Source: Stieleria magnilauensis (GTDB lineage Bacteria; Planctomycetota; Planctomycetia; Pirellulales; Pirellulaceae). Taken from it: 64,000 nt of DNA. The notes below the pieces were generated by a model. The model was not told the DNA's origin and did not search any database. It worked only from the letters and a program-made list of their open reading frames with translations. This document shows, one piece after another, positions 8,407 through 16,232 of the stretch. The stretch's first letter is position 1. Every line of letters begins with the position of its first letter. The stretch spans positions 1 to 64,000 of the forward strand of contig CP036432.1 in assembly GCA_007753675.1 (NCBI GenBank), read 5' to 3'. The position numbers and the translations under genes were made by a program.

Positions 8407-10014
8407 ATGAATCGAATCGTTCGCTTCGCTCTGGCGACGGCCATCGCGTGCATCACCCTGTCGTGCAGTACGCCGTCATGCGGCGCCGCCGAGCGGCCGA
8501 ACATCGTGATGGCCTTTGCCGACGACTGGGGAAAATACGCCAGTGCCTACGCCAAGCTTCAGCCCGGTGGCCCATCCGATGTCATCTCGACACCCCACTT
8601 CGACGCGATCGCCTCCGAAGGCATCCTGTTCACCAGGGCTTATGTCAGTGCGCCGTCATGCACCCCCTGTCGCAGCTCGCTGCTTTCCGGTCAGCACTTC
8701 TGGCGCTGCGGTCGGGCGTCGATCTTGCAGGGTGCGATCTGGGACTTTTCCAATCCCGCTTACCCACTGATCCTGGAACAATCCGGTTATCGCATCGGTC
8801 ATACCTACAAGGTCTGGTCGCCGGGTTCACCCCGCGATGCGCCCCACGGTGCCGAACGGACTTCGTTCAACAATCACGGCCGCAAGTTCAACGGGTTTTC
8901 GCAGAACGCGATGAAGGCTGAGGACCATGAGGCGGGAAAGGCGGCGTTGCTGGATGAAGTCCGCAACAATGTTCGTTCGTTCTTGGACGCCGACGGTGAC
9001 GGCGCGGTCGATGGAGACGCACCGTTTTGCTATTGGTTCGGGCCGACAAACTGTCATCGAAAGTGGATCGCCGGAAGCGGCAAGACACTGTGGGGAATCG
9101 ACCCGGACGACTTGAAGGGAAAGCTGCCGCCGTATCTGCCGGATGTGGACGTCGTCCGCGAAGACTTTGCCGACTACCTGGGAGAAGCCCAGGCGTTTGA
9201 TGCATCGCTGGGTGTGATCCTGGAAGAACTGCGCCGCATCGGACAACTGGACAACACGATCTTGGTGGTCAGTGGCGACCACGGGATTCCGGGCGTCACC
9301 CGCGGCAAATGCAATCTGTACGACTTGGGGACCAGCGTACCGCTGGCGATCCGTTGGCCCCAAGGTATCAAGCATCCCGGTCGTGTCGTCGACGACTTCG
9401 TCTCGCTGCCCGACTTGGCACCGACGTTCTTGGAAGCCGCGGGCGAGCGTGTTCCGGATGTGATGACGGCGAAGTCATTGCTGAACGTCTTTGCGAGTGA
9501 ACAAGGCGGACAGGTCGACCCGACGCGAGATGCCGTCTTCACCGGTCGCGAACGGCACGTCGCCAAAGCACGCGAGGGCAACAAACCGTACCCGCAACGT
9601 GCGATACGCACCGATCAGTACTTGTACATCATCAATTTCGCGCCCGACCGTTGGCCGATGGGTGATGCGGCAGGATACGGCAGACCAGACGGTCCGATGC
9701 CGTCGCTGGAGTTGCTGCGCGAGAACACGTTCAGCGCGTTTGGCGATCTCGATGCGAGCCCCACCAAAGCTTGGGTGGTGATGCATCGCGATCAGGATCC
9801 GGAATCGTTTCAATATGCGGTGGGAAAACGTCCCGAGGCGGAACTGTACGACATCCAAGCCGACCCGCATTGCATGGTCAACTTGGCAACGGATGTAAAC
9901 CATCGTGCGACCCGCGAGGCATTGCATGAGCGACTGATGTCGCAGCTGGAACAGACCGGTGATCCGCGGGTTTCCGACGACGTCGTGTTTGAACGATCAC
10001 CGTTTACGGATTAA
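8407..10014 (+). CDS. Secreted sulfatase (formylglycine-dependent, Cys-type)
   Basis: Arylsulfatase-like hydrolase that removes sulfate esters, probably from marine polysaccharides; exported. The ATG at 8407 gives an N-terminal hydrophobic signal segment (ALATAIACITLSC) before PNIVMAFADDWG, the first metal-binding strand. The catalytic motif is C85-T-P-C-R89 in SAPSCTPCRSSLLSG; C85 is the residue converted to formylglycine. VSGDHGIPG near residue 280 supplies metal ligands. An upstream in-frame ATG at 8374 would add 11 residues in front of the signal and is less likely. The 535-residue length is normal for the family. It converges with the next gene with 16 bp between. Confidence 0.93.
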   Translation: MNRIVRFALATAIACITLSCSTPSCGAAERPNIVMAFADDWGKYASAYAKLQPGGPSDVISTPHFDAIASEGILFTRAYVSAPSCTPCRSSLLSGQHFWRCGRASILQGAIWDFSNPAYPLILEQSGYRIGHTYKVWSPGSPRDAPHGAERTSFNNHGRKFNGFSQNAMKAEDHEAGKAALLDEVRNNVRSFLDADGDGAVDGDAPFCYWFGPTNCHRKWIAGSGKTLWGIDPDDLKGKLPPYLPDVDVVREDFADYLGEAQAFDASLGVILEELRRIGQLDNTILVVSGDHGIPGVTRGKCNLYDLGTSVPLAIRWPQGIKHPGRVVDDFVSLPDLAPTFLEAAGERVPDVMTAKSLLNVFASEQGGQVDPTRDAVFTGRERHVAKAREGNKPYPQRAIRTDQYLYIINFAPDRWPMGDAAGYGRPDGPMPSLELLRENTFSAFGDLDASPTKAWVVMHRDQDPESFQYAVGKRPEAELYDIQADPHCMVNLATDVNHRATREALHERLMSQLEQTGDPRVSDDVVFERSPFTD

Positions 10015-10030
10015 ATGGCAAGCAGGATGC

Positions 10031-10861
10031 TTACCCCACTTTGGTCAGGAGGAGGACGAGCTTTCGTTTTTGGCTGAGCCGGACCATGGCGTTGGGCGAA
10101 AGCTCGACACGGTTTTTGGCCTTGGCGATGTCGACACACAACAGTTTTGCGCTGTCATCGGAACCCGAATCATCGGGCAGGGTCTCGGCATGAATCATCA
10201 TGCAGCGGTCGCCCTTGCGAAGCAGATAGATGGCGTCTGAGATGACATCCTGGGGATCGGTTAGCGGTTGAAAATCGAACCGGCCACTGACAAACTCGAG
10301 CTGTCGGTCACCGATCAGAACGGAAAACTGATTCAAGAATGCTTCGTCGATGGAGTCCTTGCTGACGATTTGGCGATCCTGCGCCACCGGCGGCGTGTCT
10401 TGAACGTCGGACGCGTCGTCGTCGTGTTGCTCGGCATGTTGCTCGGCATGTTGCTCGGCGTGTTGCTCGGCGGGGGTGACCGTGGCCGTCGCAGCCTTGC
10501 TTTCTTCCTTGGCCTTTTCTTTCTCCGCCAGCCGTTCTAGTTGCGGGAGATACGATTCGAATTTTTGAATGATCTCGCGTGCCTTGTCTTGTTTCCGCTG
10601 CAGACGCCTGACCTGTCGATCACGATCTTTGGCTTTGGCGTCGACTTCCTTTTCGGGATCCTGGCGAAGGATCCGTTGCCTGCTTTCGCGGTATTTTTCG
10701 TAGGCCTCGTTCAGTTTCGTGTGTGAATCGGCCCACTGTCGCTCGAGAAAAAAAGCTCGCGCGTCCATGATCGCCGGCGCCGAGCGGCTGCCGCGCAATT
10801 CACCGTACAGATCTTGCAGATCGTCGACCGTCATCGGCCGAGCTTTCGTCTTGTCGTTCAA
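10031..10861 (-). CDS. Hypothetical coiled-coil protein with AEQH repeats
   Basis: A 276-residue protein without signal peptide. Residues about 45-122 are highly charged and helical (RQRILRQDPEKEVDAKAKDR, then QVRRLQRKQDKAREII), predicting a coiled coil. Residues 131-146 are four exact AEQH tetrapeptides, encoded by a 12 bp tandem repeat. The C-terminal part (about 165-276) seems a folded beta-rich domain. I recognise no family. The AEQH run sits in the linker between the coiled coil and the C-terminal domain and would vary by replication slippage. Confidence 0.75.
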   Translation of the reverse strand: MNDKTKARPMTVDDLQDLYGELRGSRSAPAIMDARAFFLERQWADSHTKLNEAYEKYRESRQRILRQDPEKEVDAKAKDRDRQVRRLQRKQDKAREIIQKFESYLPQLERLAEKEKAKEESKAATATVTPAEQHAEQHAEQHAEQHDDDASDVQDTPPVAQDRQIVSKDSIDEAFLNQFSVLIGDRQLEFVSGRFDFQPLTDPQDVISDAIYLLRKGDRCMMIHAETLPDDSGSDDSAKLLCVDIAKAKNRVELSPNAMVRLSQKRKLVLLLTKVG

Positions 10862-10997
10862 GCAAGTTCACCGCCAAGAGGAAACAGAAGCGAGGAGACC
10901 AAAAGTTTAACAACCTTTGGTCCCGGCGTGTCAAGCTTTCGGGCAGGCAGGACAAGGGGTCAGCTACTAATCGCACGGGTAGACGCGGTGGTATTGG

Positions 10998-11064
10998 GCT
11001 TCAGCCGCCCACTTTCGCTGCGTCGCAGCGAAAGGGAATTTAGACACCAACGGGTGCTGAAACC
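10998..11064. repeat. Dispersed single copy related to the 14.2 kb tandem array
   Basis: GCTTCAGCCGCCCACTTTCG, then a perfect hairpin TTTCGCTGCGTCGCAGCGAAA (11013-11033), then GACACCAACGGGTGCTG. Its parts match the reverse complement of units in the array at 14248-14773. It follows the aminotransferase gene and may terminate its transcription. Confidence 0.65.
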
Positions 11065-11078
11065 CCAGCGACCAAGCA

Positions 11079-12482
11079 CTACGGCAGCGTGGCGAGTCCC
11101 CGGTCGAGCAGCTCGATGGCGTGATCGATGTGTGCTTGGGTCGTCGTTGCCGGTGGCGGCAGAAACCGGATGCGTGTCGGGTCGCCGCCGCAGACGAACC
11201 CCAGCAAGCCGATGTCAAACAGGTGCATCATCAACTTCTTGGCGAAGTCGAAACTGCCATCACCGGGGGTGAACGCCACCATCATGCCTTCGCCATACGG
11301 GCCGCGGACCAGATCGGGATACTTTGTTGCCAGGCTCGCGAGCGCGTCTTGAAACGAGGACGCCAATTGCATGTTCTGGCCCGAGGGTCCGAAACAATTA
11401 TTGCTTTCAAGGCGATTGAGCATTTCAATCCCGGTGGCGATCGACGCGGTCGCTCCGGTGAAGGTCTGGCTGAGGATCGGGCCGGTCGGTTTCATTTCGC
11501 TGCTGTACAGCGTCGCGCAGACCTGGGTGATCTTTCCGACGGTGACGATGTCGGCGAACGCGTCGAGCCCGTAATGTTGGAACGCGAAGGGGCGACTGGT
11601 CCTGGAGAAGCTTTGGACTTCATCAAAGATGATCGGCACGCCGGCGTCCTTAAGCGGCTGACAAAGCGCGGTAAAGAACTCGTGGCTGCCGGGGTAATAG
11701 CCGCCTTCACCGGCGATCGGCTCGGCCCAGAACGCGGCATAGCGTCCGGGATGACGTTTCAACAATCGATGCAGTTCATCGACCGCCCAGCGCGTGCTTC
11801 GCTCGGGATTGGCGGGATCACGAAAGGGCAAGTAGTCGACCGGGAACGTCAGCGGCAATCCCATGCGATAGTTCGGTCGGTCGGTCAGGGTCGCCATCGC
11901 AAAGGTGCGTCCGGCAAAGGCATTGTCGAACGCCAGGACGCGATCGGCGGGCGTCTTGTGATGCATCGCGATCTTCAGCGCGTTTTCATTGGCCATCGCG
12001 CCGCTGGTCGACAGCAGGCAATGCGGCAGCTCCGCCCCGGACGCCTGGGCCAAGGCCGTCAGCTTTTCCATCATCACGACGCTGGCCGGATTCTGTTGCA
12101 AGTTGCCTTGCATCACCGTGTCTTCGATCGCCGCATCGATCGCCGCGGCGACCATACCGGGGTCACTGTGGCCGGCGCCATGGACACCAATGCCGCAAAT
12201 AAAATCCAATTTGACGCTGCCGTCGGCCAGTTCCACGTAGGCACCGCGGCCGAGACCGGAGGACAGGTAGGGCCAGATCGGTGGTCCGCCGCGAACGGCC
12301 GACAATCGGTCGATCAGATCGGCGAAGGTGGATTTCAAAGATTCGGCCGAGGGACGCACCGACAATCGACTGGCATGATCACCGATCGCTTCGGCGACCA
12401 AACGTTTGGCTTGGGCGAGGCGGGGGTCGTTTCGAAGGGCATCAGCGACCGTTTCGGTCGATTCGTTGGCGGATTGGCTCAC
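11079..12482 (-). CDS. Class III PLP-dependent aminotransferase, lysine 6-transaminase-like
   Basis: Transfers an amino group from an omega- or alpha-amine substrate; PLP enzyme, cytoplasmic. Features are IWPYLSSGLGRGAYVELADG, GIGVHGAGHSDP, STSGAMANENALKIA for phosphate binding, PIIFDEVQSF with the ring-stacking Asp, and TVGKITQVCATLYSS with the Schiff-base Lys. The KxTQVC context resembles L-lysine 6-transaminase more than ornithine aminotransferases, but the substrate is inferred. I place the start at GTG 12482 (MSQSANESTE), giving 467 residues; the frame stays open to 12611, but that extension has no family-like sequence. No pathway neighbours suggest a role. Confidence 0.85.
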   Translation of the reverse strand: MSQSANESTETVADALRNDPRLAQAKRLVAEAIGDHASRLSVRPSAESLKSTFADLIDRLSAVRGGPPIWPYLSSGLGRGAYVELADGSVKLDFICGIGVHGAGHSDPGMVAAAIDAAIEDTVMQGNLQQNPASVVMMEKLTALAQASGAELPHCLLSTSGAMANENALKIAMHHKTPADRVLAFDNAFAGRTFAMATLTDRPNYRMGLPLTFPVDYLPFRDPANPERSTRWAVDELHRLLKRHPGRYAAFWAEPIAGEGGYYPGSHEFFTALCQPLKDAGVPIIFDEVQSFSRTSRPFAFQHYGLDAFADIVTVGKITQVCATLYSSEMKPTGPILSQTFTGATASIATGIEMLNRLESNNCFGPSGQNMQLASSFQDALASLATKYPDLVRGPYGEGMMVAFTPGDGSFDFAKKLMMHLFDIGLLGFVCGGDPTRIRFLPPPATTTQAHIDHAIELLDRGLATLP

Positions 12483-12685
12483 GAAGGTCAGCTCGGCGGT
12501 GATCGTCGGTGAAAGAGGACAGAAAGGCACGTCGGCAGTAATGTAACCAAAGCCGGGCAACAGGTTCAGCCTTGGGTCACACGATGCGTTGAATTGGGAA
12601 CAGCGACTCAATCAACAAACCGTTGGCGGCTTCCGCTACGATTCGAACGTAAGAATGTGCTGCGGCGGAATACTAGCCACAGCGG

Positions 12686-13429
12686 CTACCAGACCCCTGC
12701 CTTTTCCAATTGTTTGGTCACCTTGCCCGCCCAATCGTTGTTCGATGCCGGCGAGGCGGGGCTGGGGTGGAGGATGCGAGTCACGTTCGCGCGGCAGCCT
12801 TCGACCTGGACAGCCCGCTTGAGACAGGCTTCGGCATAGACGCCGACACCGACCAGGTGATCCGGGTCCAGCGTGCGGATCACGGTCAGCAAGTGCGCAT
12901 CGCAGATCGCAGTGAGCCGTTCACGTTCCTCCGGCAGCAGTTTGTCGGGCGTGCGATTGCGGGCCGATTCTTCCATGAAAACCAGCGGGCAGTAATTGAG
13001 CACAAAGTGGTCTTGAAAGAAGGCGTCGGGCGTTTGGAAACGCTCTTGAAACAGGCCCCACAAGCGACGCCCGCTGACTTCGCTTCGCTGGCATTGGAAT
13101 CCTTCGACCGGGCGTTTTTCGTGTTCGATCGGGGGTTTGCCGACCGGCTCGTCAATCAGCATCCAGTCGCGGACCGCGGCGACTTCACCGAATGGGACTC
13201 CCGTTTGGGCCATTCCCCAGGGTCCCGGGTTCATCCCCAACAGGACAACCTTGACGTCCTCGCTGACCTGCCCCAGATAGGCCTGGTGAGATTTCCAGGC
13301 GTAGGCGAGCGGATTGTAGACGTGGGTGACCGGCTCGGCGAAAGAAAGCAGGTCGACCGAATCAGAAAGCTCCCGTGCGGCCCGGACGAGTGCCCGAACA
13401 TTGCTGTTTGTCGCGTTGCGGTTTGTCAT
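12686..13429 (-). CDS. SMUG1-type uracil-DNA glycosylase
   Basis: Base-excision repair glycosylase removing uracil and 5-hydroxymethyluracil from DNA. The 247 residues carry the SMUG1 active-site motif GMNPGPWGMAQTGVPFG (65-81), the Asn of which positions the catalytic water, and the C-terminal DNA-intercalation motif HPSPASPASN (221-230). FVLNYCPLVFM in the middle fits the uracil-binding pocket. SMUG1 homologues are known in animals and in a scattering of bacteria, including planctomycetes. The gene starts four bases after the shikimate-dehydrogenase-like gene in the same direction, so the two are likely one transcript. Confidence 0.92.
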   Translation of the reverse strand: MTNRNATNSNVRALVRAARELSDSVDLLSFAEPVTHVYNPLAYAWKSHQAYLGQVSEDVKVVLLGMNPGPWGMAQTGVPFGEVAAVRDWMLIDEPVGKPPIEHEKRPVEGFQCQRSEVSGRRLWGLFQERFQTPDAFFQDHFVLNYCPLVFMEESARNRTPDKLLPEERERLTAICDAHLLTVIRTLDPDHLVGVGVYAEACLKRAVQVEGCRANVTRILHPSPASPASNNDWAGKVTKQLEKAGVW

Positions 13430-13433
13430 CAGA

Positions 13434-14144
13434 TCAGACCGCCAGGTACTCTTCGATCGCTTCGTTCAACACGTCGACCATCGGTTGCTTTCCCGTCCAG
13501 CGCTGGATGGATTCGAGCAGGATGCCGATCCGCGCTTGTTCGCGGCCGAGGACGGTGTAGCCGAGCGAGCGGATTTGATCGAGGTCGTTTTCCGGGTTGG
13601 CAAAATCCACCACCAGCGTCGCGTTCTGGCAGCGAGGCCACTGGGACACGTCGACTGTTTCGGCGATCGCGATCAATCGGGCGTGCTCGATCGCCTCGGT
13701 CGACGCCCAGGCGATCGGAGAGTGTGACTGTTCGGAAGCGATCTTGGAGGGGAAACTTGGATCGGGGGTTCCGATCCAAAGCAGCGGTCCGATTTCCGTT
13801 TCGAGTGATTCGAAGTGCTTGCGAATTTCGGTTTCCAGCCACGTCGACAGAACGTTTTCGGTGTGCCATCGGCTCTCCGAGGGGTTTCCCCGCCAGTACA
13901 GATCGGACCGCTCAGCCCCCTCGTCCAGACGGGTGACCAGATTTTGGTCCAGCAGCAATCCGCGAAAGCCGAGCACTTCGGCCCCCGCGATCGCTTCGTC
14001 GATGCGGTCCGGGGGGACGTCACAGGAGAAGACCCGCCAGCCGACATCCATCGACGCGAAGGCTCGCTCGAGGGCAAACTGGGCCGGGTTTCCGGCAATG
14101 GGATGCCCGAGGACCAAAACGACGGGCTCGGTGATGCCGTCCAT
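13434..14144 (-). CDS. Shikimate dehydrogenase-like protein, probably non-catalytic
   Basis: A 236-residue protein. Residues 8-68 align by eye with the shikimate-binding domain of AroE: VVLVLGHPIAGNPAQFALER corresponds to the GxPIxHSxSPxxHN strand and helix, and EVLGFRGLLLDQN to the GFxGxNVTxPHK motif. The catalytic Lys-containing PHK and the Ser pair that bind shikimate are not kept, and no GxGGxxRA NADP motif is visible. It therefore looks like a fold relative with another task. The ATG at 14144 begins the conserved region; longer frames run into the tandem array. It is the first gene of a two-gene unit with the SMUG1-type glycosylase. Confidence 0.65.
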   Translation of the reverse strand: MDGITEPVVLVLGHPIAGNPAQFALERAFASMDVGWRVFSCDVPPDRIDEAIAGAEVLGFRGLLLDQNLVTRLDEGAERSDLYWRGNPSESRWHTENVLSTWLETEIRKHFESLETEIGPLLWIGTPDPSFPSKIASEQSHSPIAWASTEAIEHARLIAIAETVDVSQWPRCQNATLVVDFANPENDLDQIRSLGYTVLGREQARIGILLESIQRWTGKQPMVDVLNEAIEEYLAV

Positions 14145-14247
14145 GACGCAAGCGAATTCGCGAGGAGGGTGGATGCGGGTGTGATCGAACGCGGTCCGTA
14201 GTCTGACCGGCAGGCATGCGACTTGGCAAGTCGGGGTGATCGCCCCC

Positions 14248-14773
14248 TCGCTGCGGAGCAGCGAAACGGGCGGCTGAAGCCTGCACACCAGCGCAGGTTG
14301 GTGTCCAGCCTTGAGGCGCATCCCGGGGTCGCTGCGGAGCAGCGAAACGGGCGGCTGAAGCCTGCACACCAGCGCAGGTTGGTGTCCAGCCTTGAGGCGC
14401 ATCCGGGTCGCTGCGGAGCAGCGAAACGGGCGGCTGAAGCCTGCACACCAGCGCAGGTTGGTGTCCAGCCTTGAGGCGCATCCCCCGGTCGCTGCGGAGC
14501 AGCGAAATGGGCGGCTGAAGCCTGCACACCAGCGCAGGTTGGTGTCCAGCCTTGAGGCGCATCCCCGGGTCGCTGCGGAGCAGCGAAATGGGCGGCTGAA
14601 GCCTGCACACCAGCGCAGGTTGGTGTCCAGCCTTGAGGCGCATCCGGGTCGCTGCGGAGCAGCGAAATGGGCGGCTGAAGCCTGCACACCAGCGCGTGTT
14701 GGTGTCCAGCCTTGAGGCGCATCCGGGTCGCTGCGGAGCAGCGAAATGGGCGGCTGAAGCCTGCACACCAGCA
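14248..14773. repeat. Tandem array, seven units of 79-81 bp
   Basis: Units begin TCGCTGCGGAGCAGCGAAAY at 14248, 14329, 14408, 14489, 14570, 14649 and 14728; the last is cut short. Each unit has a hairpin TCGCTGC-GGA-GCAGCGA and a second one, ACACCAGCGCAGGTTGGTGT. Spacing differs by a variable run of C and G at the unit ends. Units differ at a few positions (AAACGGG in the first three, AAATGGG in the last four). The array lies between the DUF1501 gene and the shikimate-dehydrogenase-like gene. Several frames stay open through it, but that follows from the repeat, not from coding. Confidence 0.95.
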
Positions 14774-14779
14774 GGTGAC

Positions 14780-16174
14780 CTAAGCGATGATATCCGTCGC
14801 CACGTTCCCGTAAACGTCGGTCAATCGGAAATCGCGTCCGGCATACCGATAGGTCAGGCGGGTGTGGTCCAGACCCAGCAAGTGCAACACGGTGGCGTGC
14901 CAGTCATGGACATGGCACGGGTTTTCCACCGCTTCGAATCCGTGTTCGTCGGTCGCCCCGTAGCTGAAACCGCCCTTGGTGCCGCCGCCGGCCATCCACA
15001 ACGTGTAACCCTTGTTGTTGTGGTTGCGGCCATCTCCATTTTGGGCCGACGGCGTCCGTCCGAATTCGCCGCCCCACATCACCAACGTGTCTTTGAGCAT
15101 GTCGCGTTGTTTCAAATCGGCCAACAGCGCCGCGATCGGTTGATCGCAGGCCTCGGCCCGCGCGGCATGGTCTTCGGTCAAACGGGCGTGCTGATCCCAA
15201 TTGCCGTGCGTGACTTCGATGAACCGCACCCCGGCTTCGGCAAAGCGACGGGCCAGCAAGCACTGTCGTCCGAACGTCCGCGTCGGATCGGAATCGGCAC
15301 CGTACATCGAAATCGTGCGCTGATCCTCACCCGACAGATCCATCAGTTCCGGCATCGCGTCCTGCATTCGAAACGCCAACTCATAGGACTGGATCACGCC
15401 TTCGACGTTCGCCCCGTCACCGGCCGGCATCTGGCTGCGATTGAGTGATTGGATGAAGTCGAGTTGTCGGCGCTGTTGATCGGTCGTTCGTTTCGGGTTA
15501 CTGATGTCCGGCACCGCCTGGCCGCCTCCGGCATTGAACCGCGCCGCTTGGGCAAAGCGACCGCCCGATCCGCCGACTTTGGTGCCGCCATAGATCGCCG
15601 GCAAGAACGCGCTGCTGTAGTTGCGAGAGCTTCCCGCGGGTGGACTGAGCGAGACGAATCCGGGCAGGCTTTCGTTTTCGGTGCCCAGACCATACAGCGT
15701 CCAGGCGCCCAACGACGGCCGAACGAACTGCGCCGTTCCGGTGTGCATCTGCGTCATCGCGCCCGGGTGCACCGGTTGATCGCAATGCATCGACCGAATC
15801 AAACACATCTCGTCGGCGTGCTTGGCGACTTCGGGAAACAGATCCGAGATCCACAGTCCGCTTTCACCGCGTTGGCGAAACTGCCACGGTGACTTGAGCA
15901 GCGCGCCACCGTACTTGCCGCGTTTCCCATCGTCGGACGCCAAGGCCGGTTTGTAGTCGAACGTATCGACGTGCGACGGACCGCCTTGCATGCACAGGAA
16001 GATCACGCGTTTCGCTTTCGCCGGAAAGTGCGGCGGTTTGGGCGACAACGGGTTGGCCGCGACGTCCGCCCCTGCCCCCAGGGCGGACGAACGGGAAAGC
16101 GACGCCAGCCCCGCCAGCGCCAAGTAACCGAACCCGGCCGAGGTGTGTTTGAGTAGATCGCGACGTGTGTACAT
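14780..16174 (-). CDS. DUF1501 family protein with twin-arginine signal
   Basis: A 464-residue exported protein of the DUF1501 family, whose fold belongs to the alkaline phosphatase/sulfatase superfamily; molecular function unknown. The N-terminus MYTRRDLLKHTSAGFGYLAL is a Tat signal. Conserved blocks are KRVIFLCMQGGPSHVDTFD, LPGFVSLSPP, RFIEVTHGNWDQHA, LVMWGGEFGRTPSAQ, and the C-terminal DWHATVLHLLGLDHTRLTYR. ATG 16174 is chosen because it places the RR motif directly at the N-terminus. It follows the DUF1549/DUF1553 gene by 58 bp, the standard planctomycete pairing. Confidence 0.93.
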   Translation of the reverse strand: MYTRRDLLKHTSAGFGYLALAGLASLSRSSALGAGADVAANPLSPKPPHFPAKAKRVIFLCMQGGPSHVDTFDYKPALASDDGKRGKYGGALLKSPWQFRQRGESGLWISDLFPEVAKHADEMCLIRSMHCDQPVHPGAMTQMHTGTAQFVRPSLGAWTLYGLGTENESLPGFVSLSPPAGSSRNYSSAFLPAIYGGTKVGGSGGRFAQAARFNAGGGQAVPDISNPKRTTDQQRRQLDFIQSLNRSQMPAGDGANVEGVIQSYELAFRMQDAMPELMDLSGEDQRTISMYGADSDPTRTFGRQCLLARRFAEAGVRFIEVTHGNWDQHARLTEDHAARAEACDQPIAALLADLKQRDMLKDTLVMWGGEFGRTPSAQNGDGRNHNNKGYTLWMAGGGTKGGFSYGATDEHGFEAVENPCHVHDWHATVLHLLGLDHTRLTYRYAGRDFRLTDVYGNVATDIIA

Positions 16175-16232
16175 TGGATTTCCGAGGTGATTGAGGTTGA
16201 ACCCCAACGGGTCAACACGATCATGACATGGA

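Noticed and set aside
11121..12512. A long open frame (463 codons) on the plus strand opposite the aminotransferase gene
   Set aside because: It is an antisense shadow of a high-GC gene; it shows no domain, and the minus-strand frame has all class III aminotransferase motifs.
13673..14768. Open frames of 248-444 codons through the tandem array on the minus strand
   Set aside because: They exist because the repeat units lack stops. Unit lengths of 79 and 81 bp shift the frame between copies, so no fixed repeat protein is encoded; only the part after 14144 is gene-like.
14248..14773. CRISPR array
   Set aside because: The units are contiguous with no unique spacers, units are 79-81 bp, and no cas genes are near.
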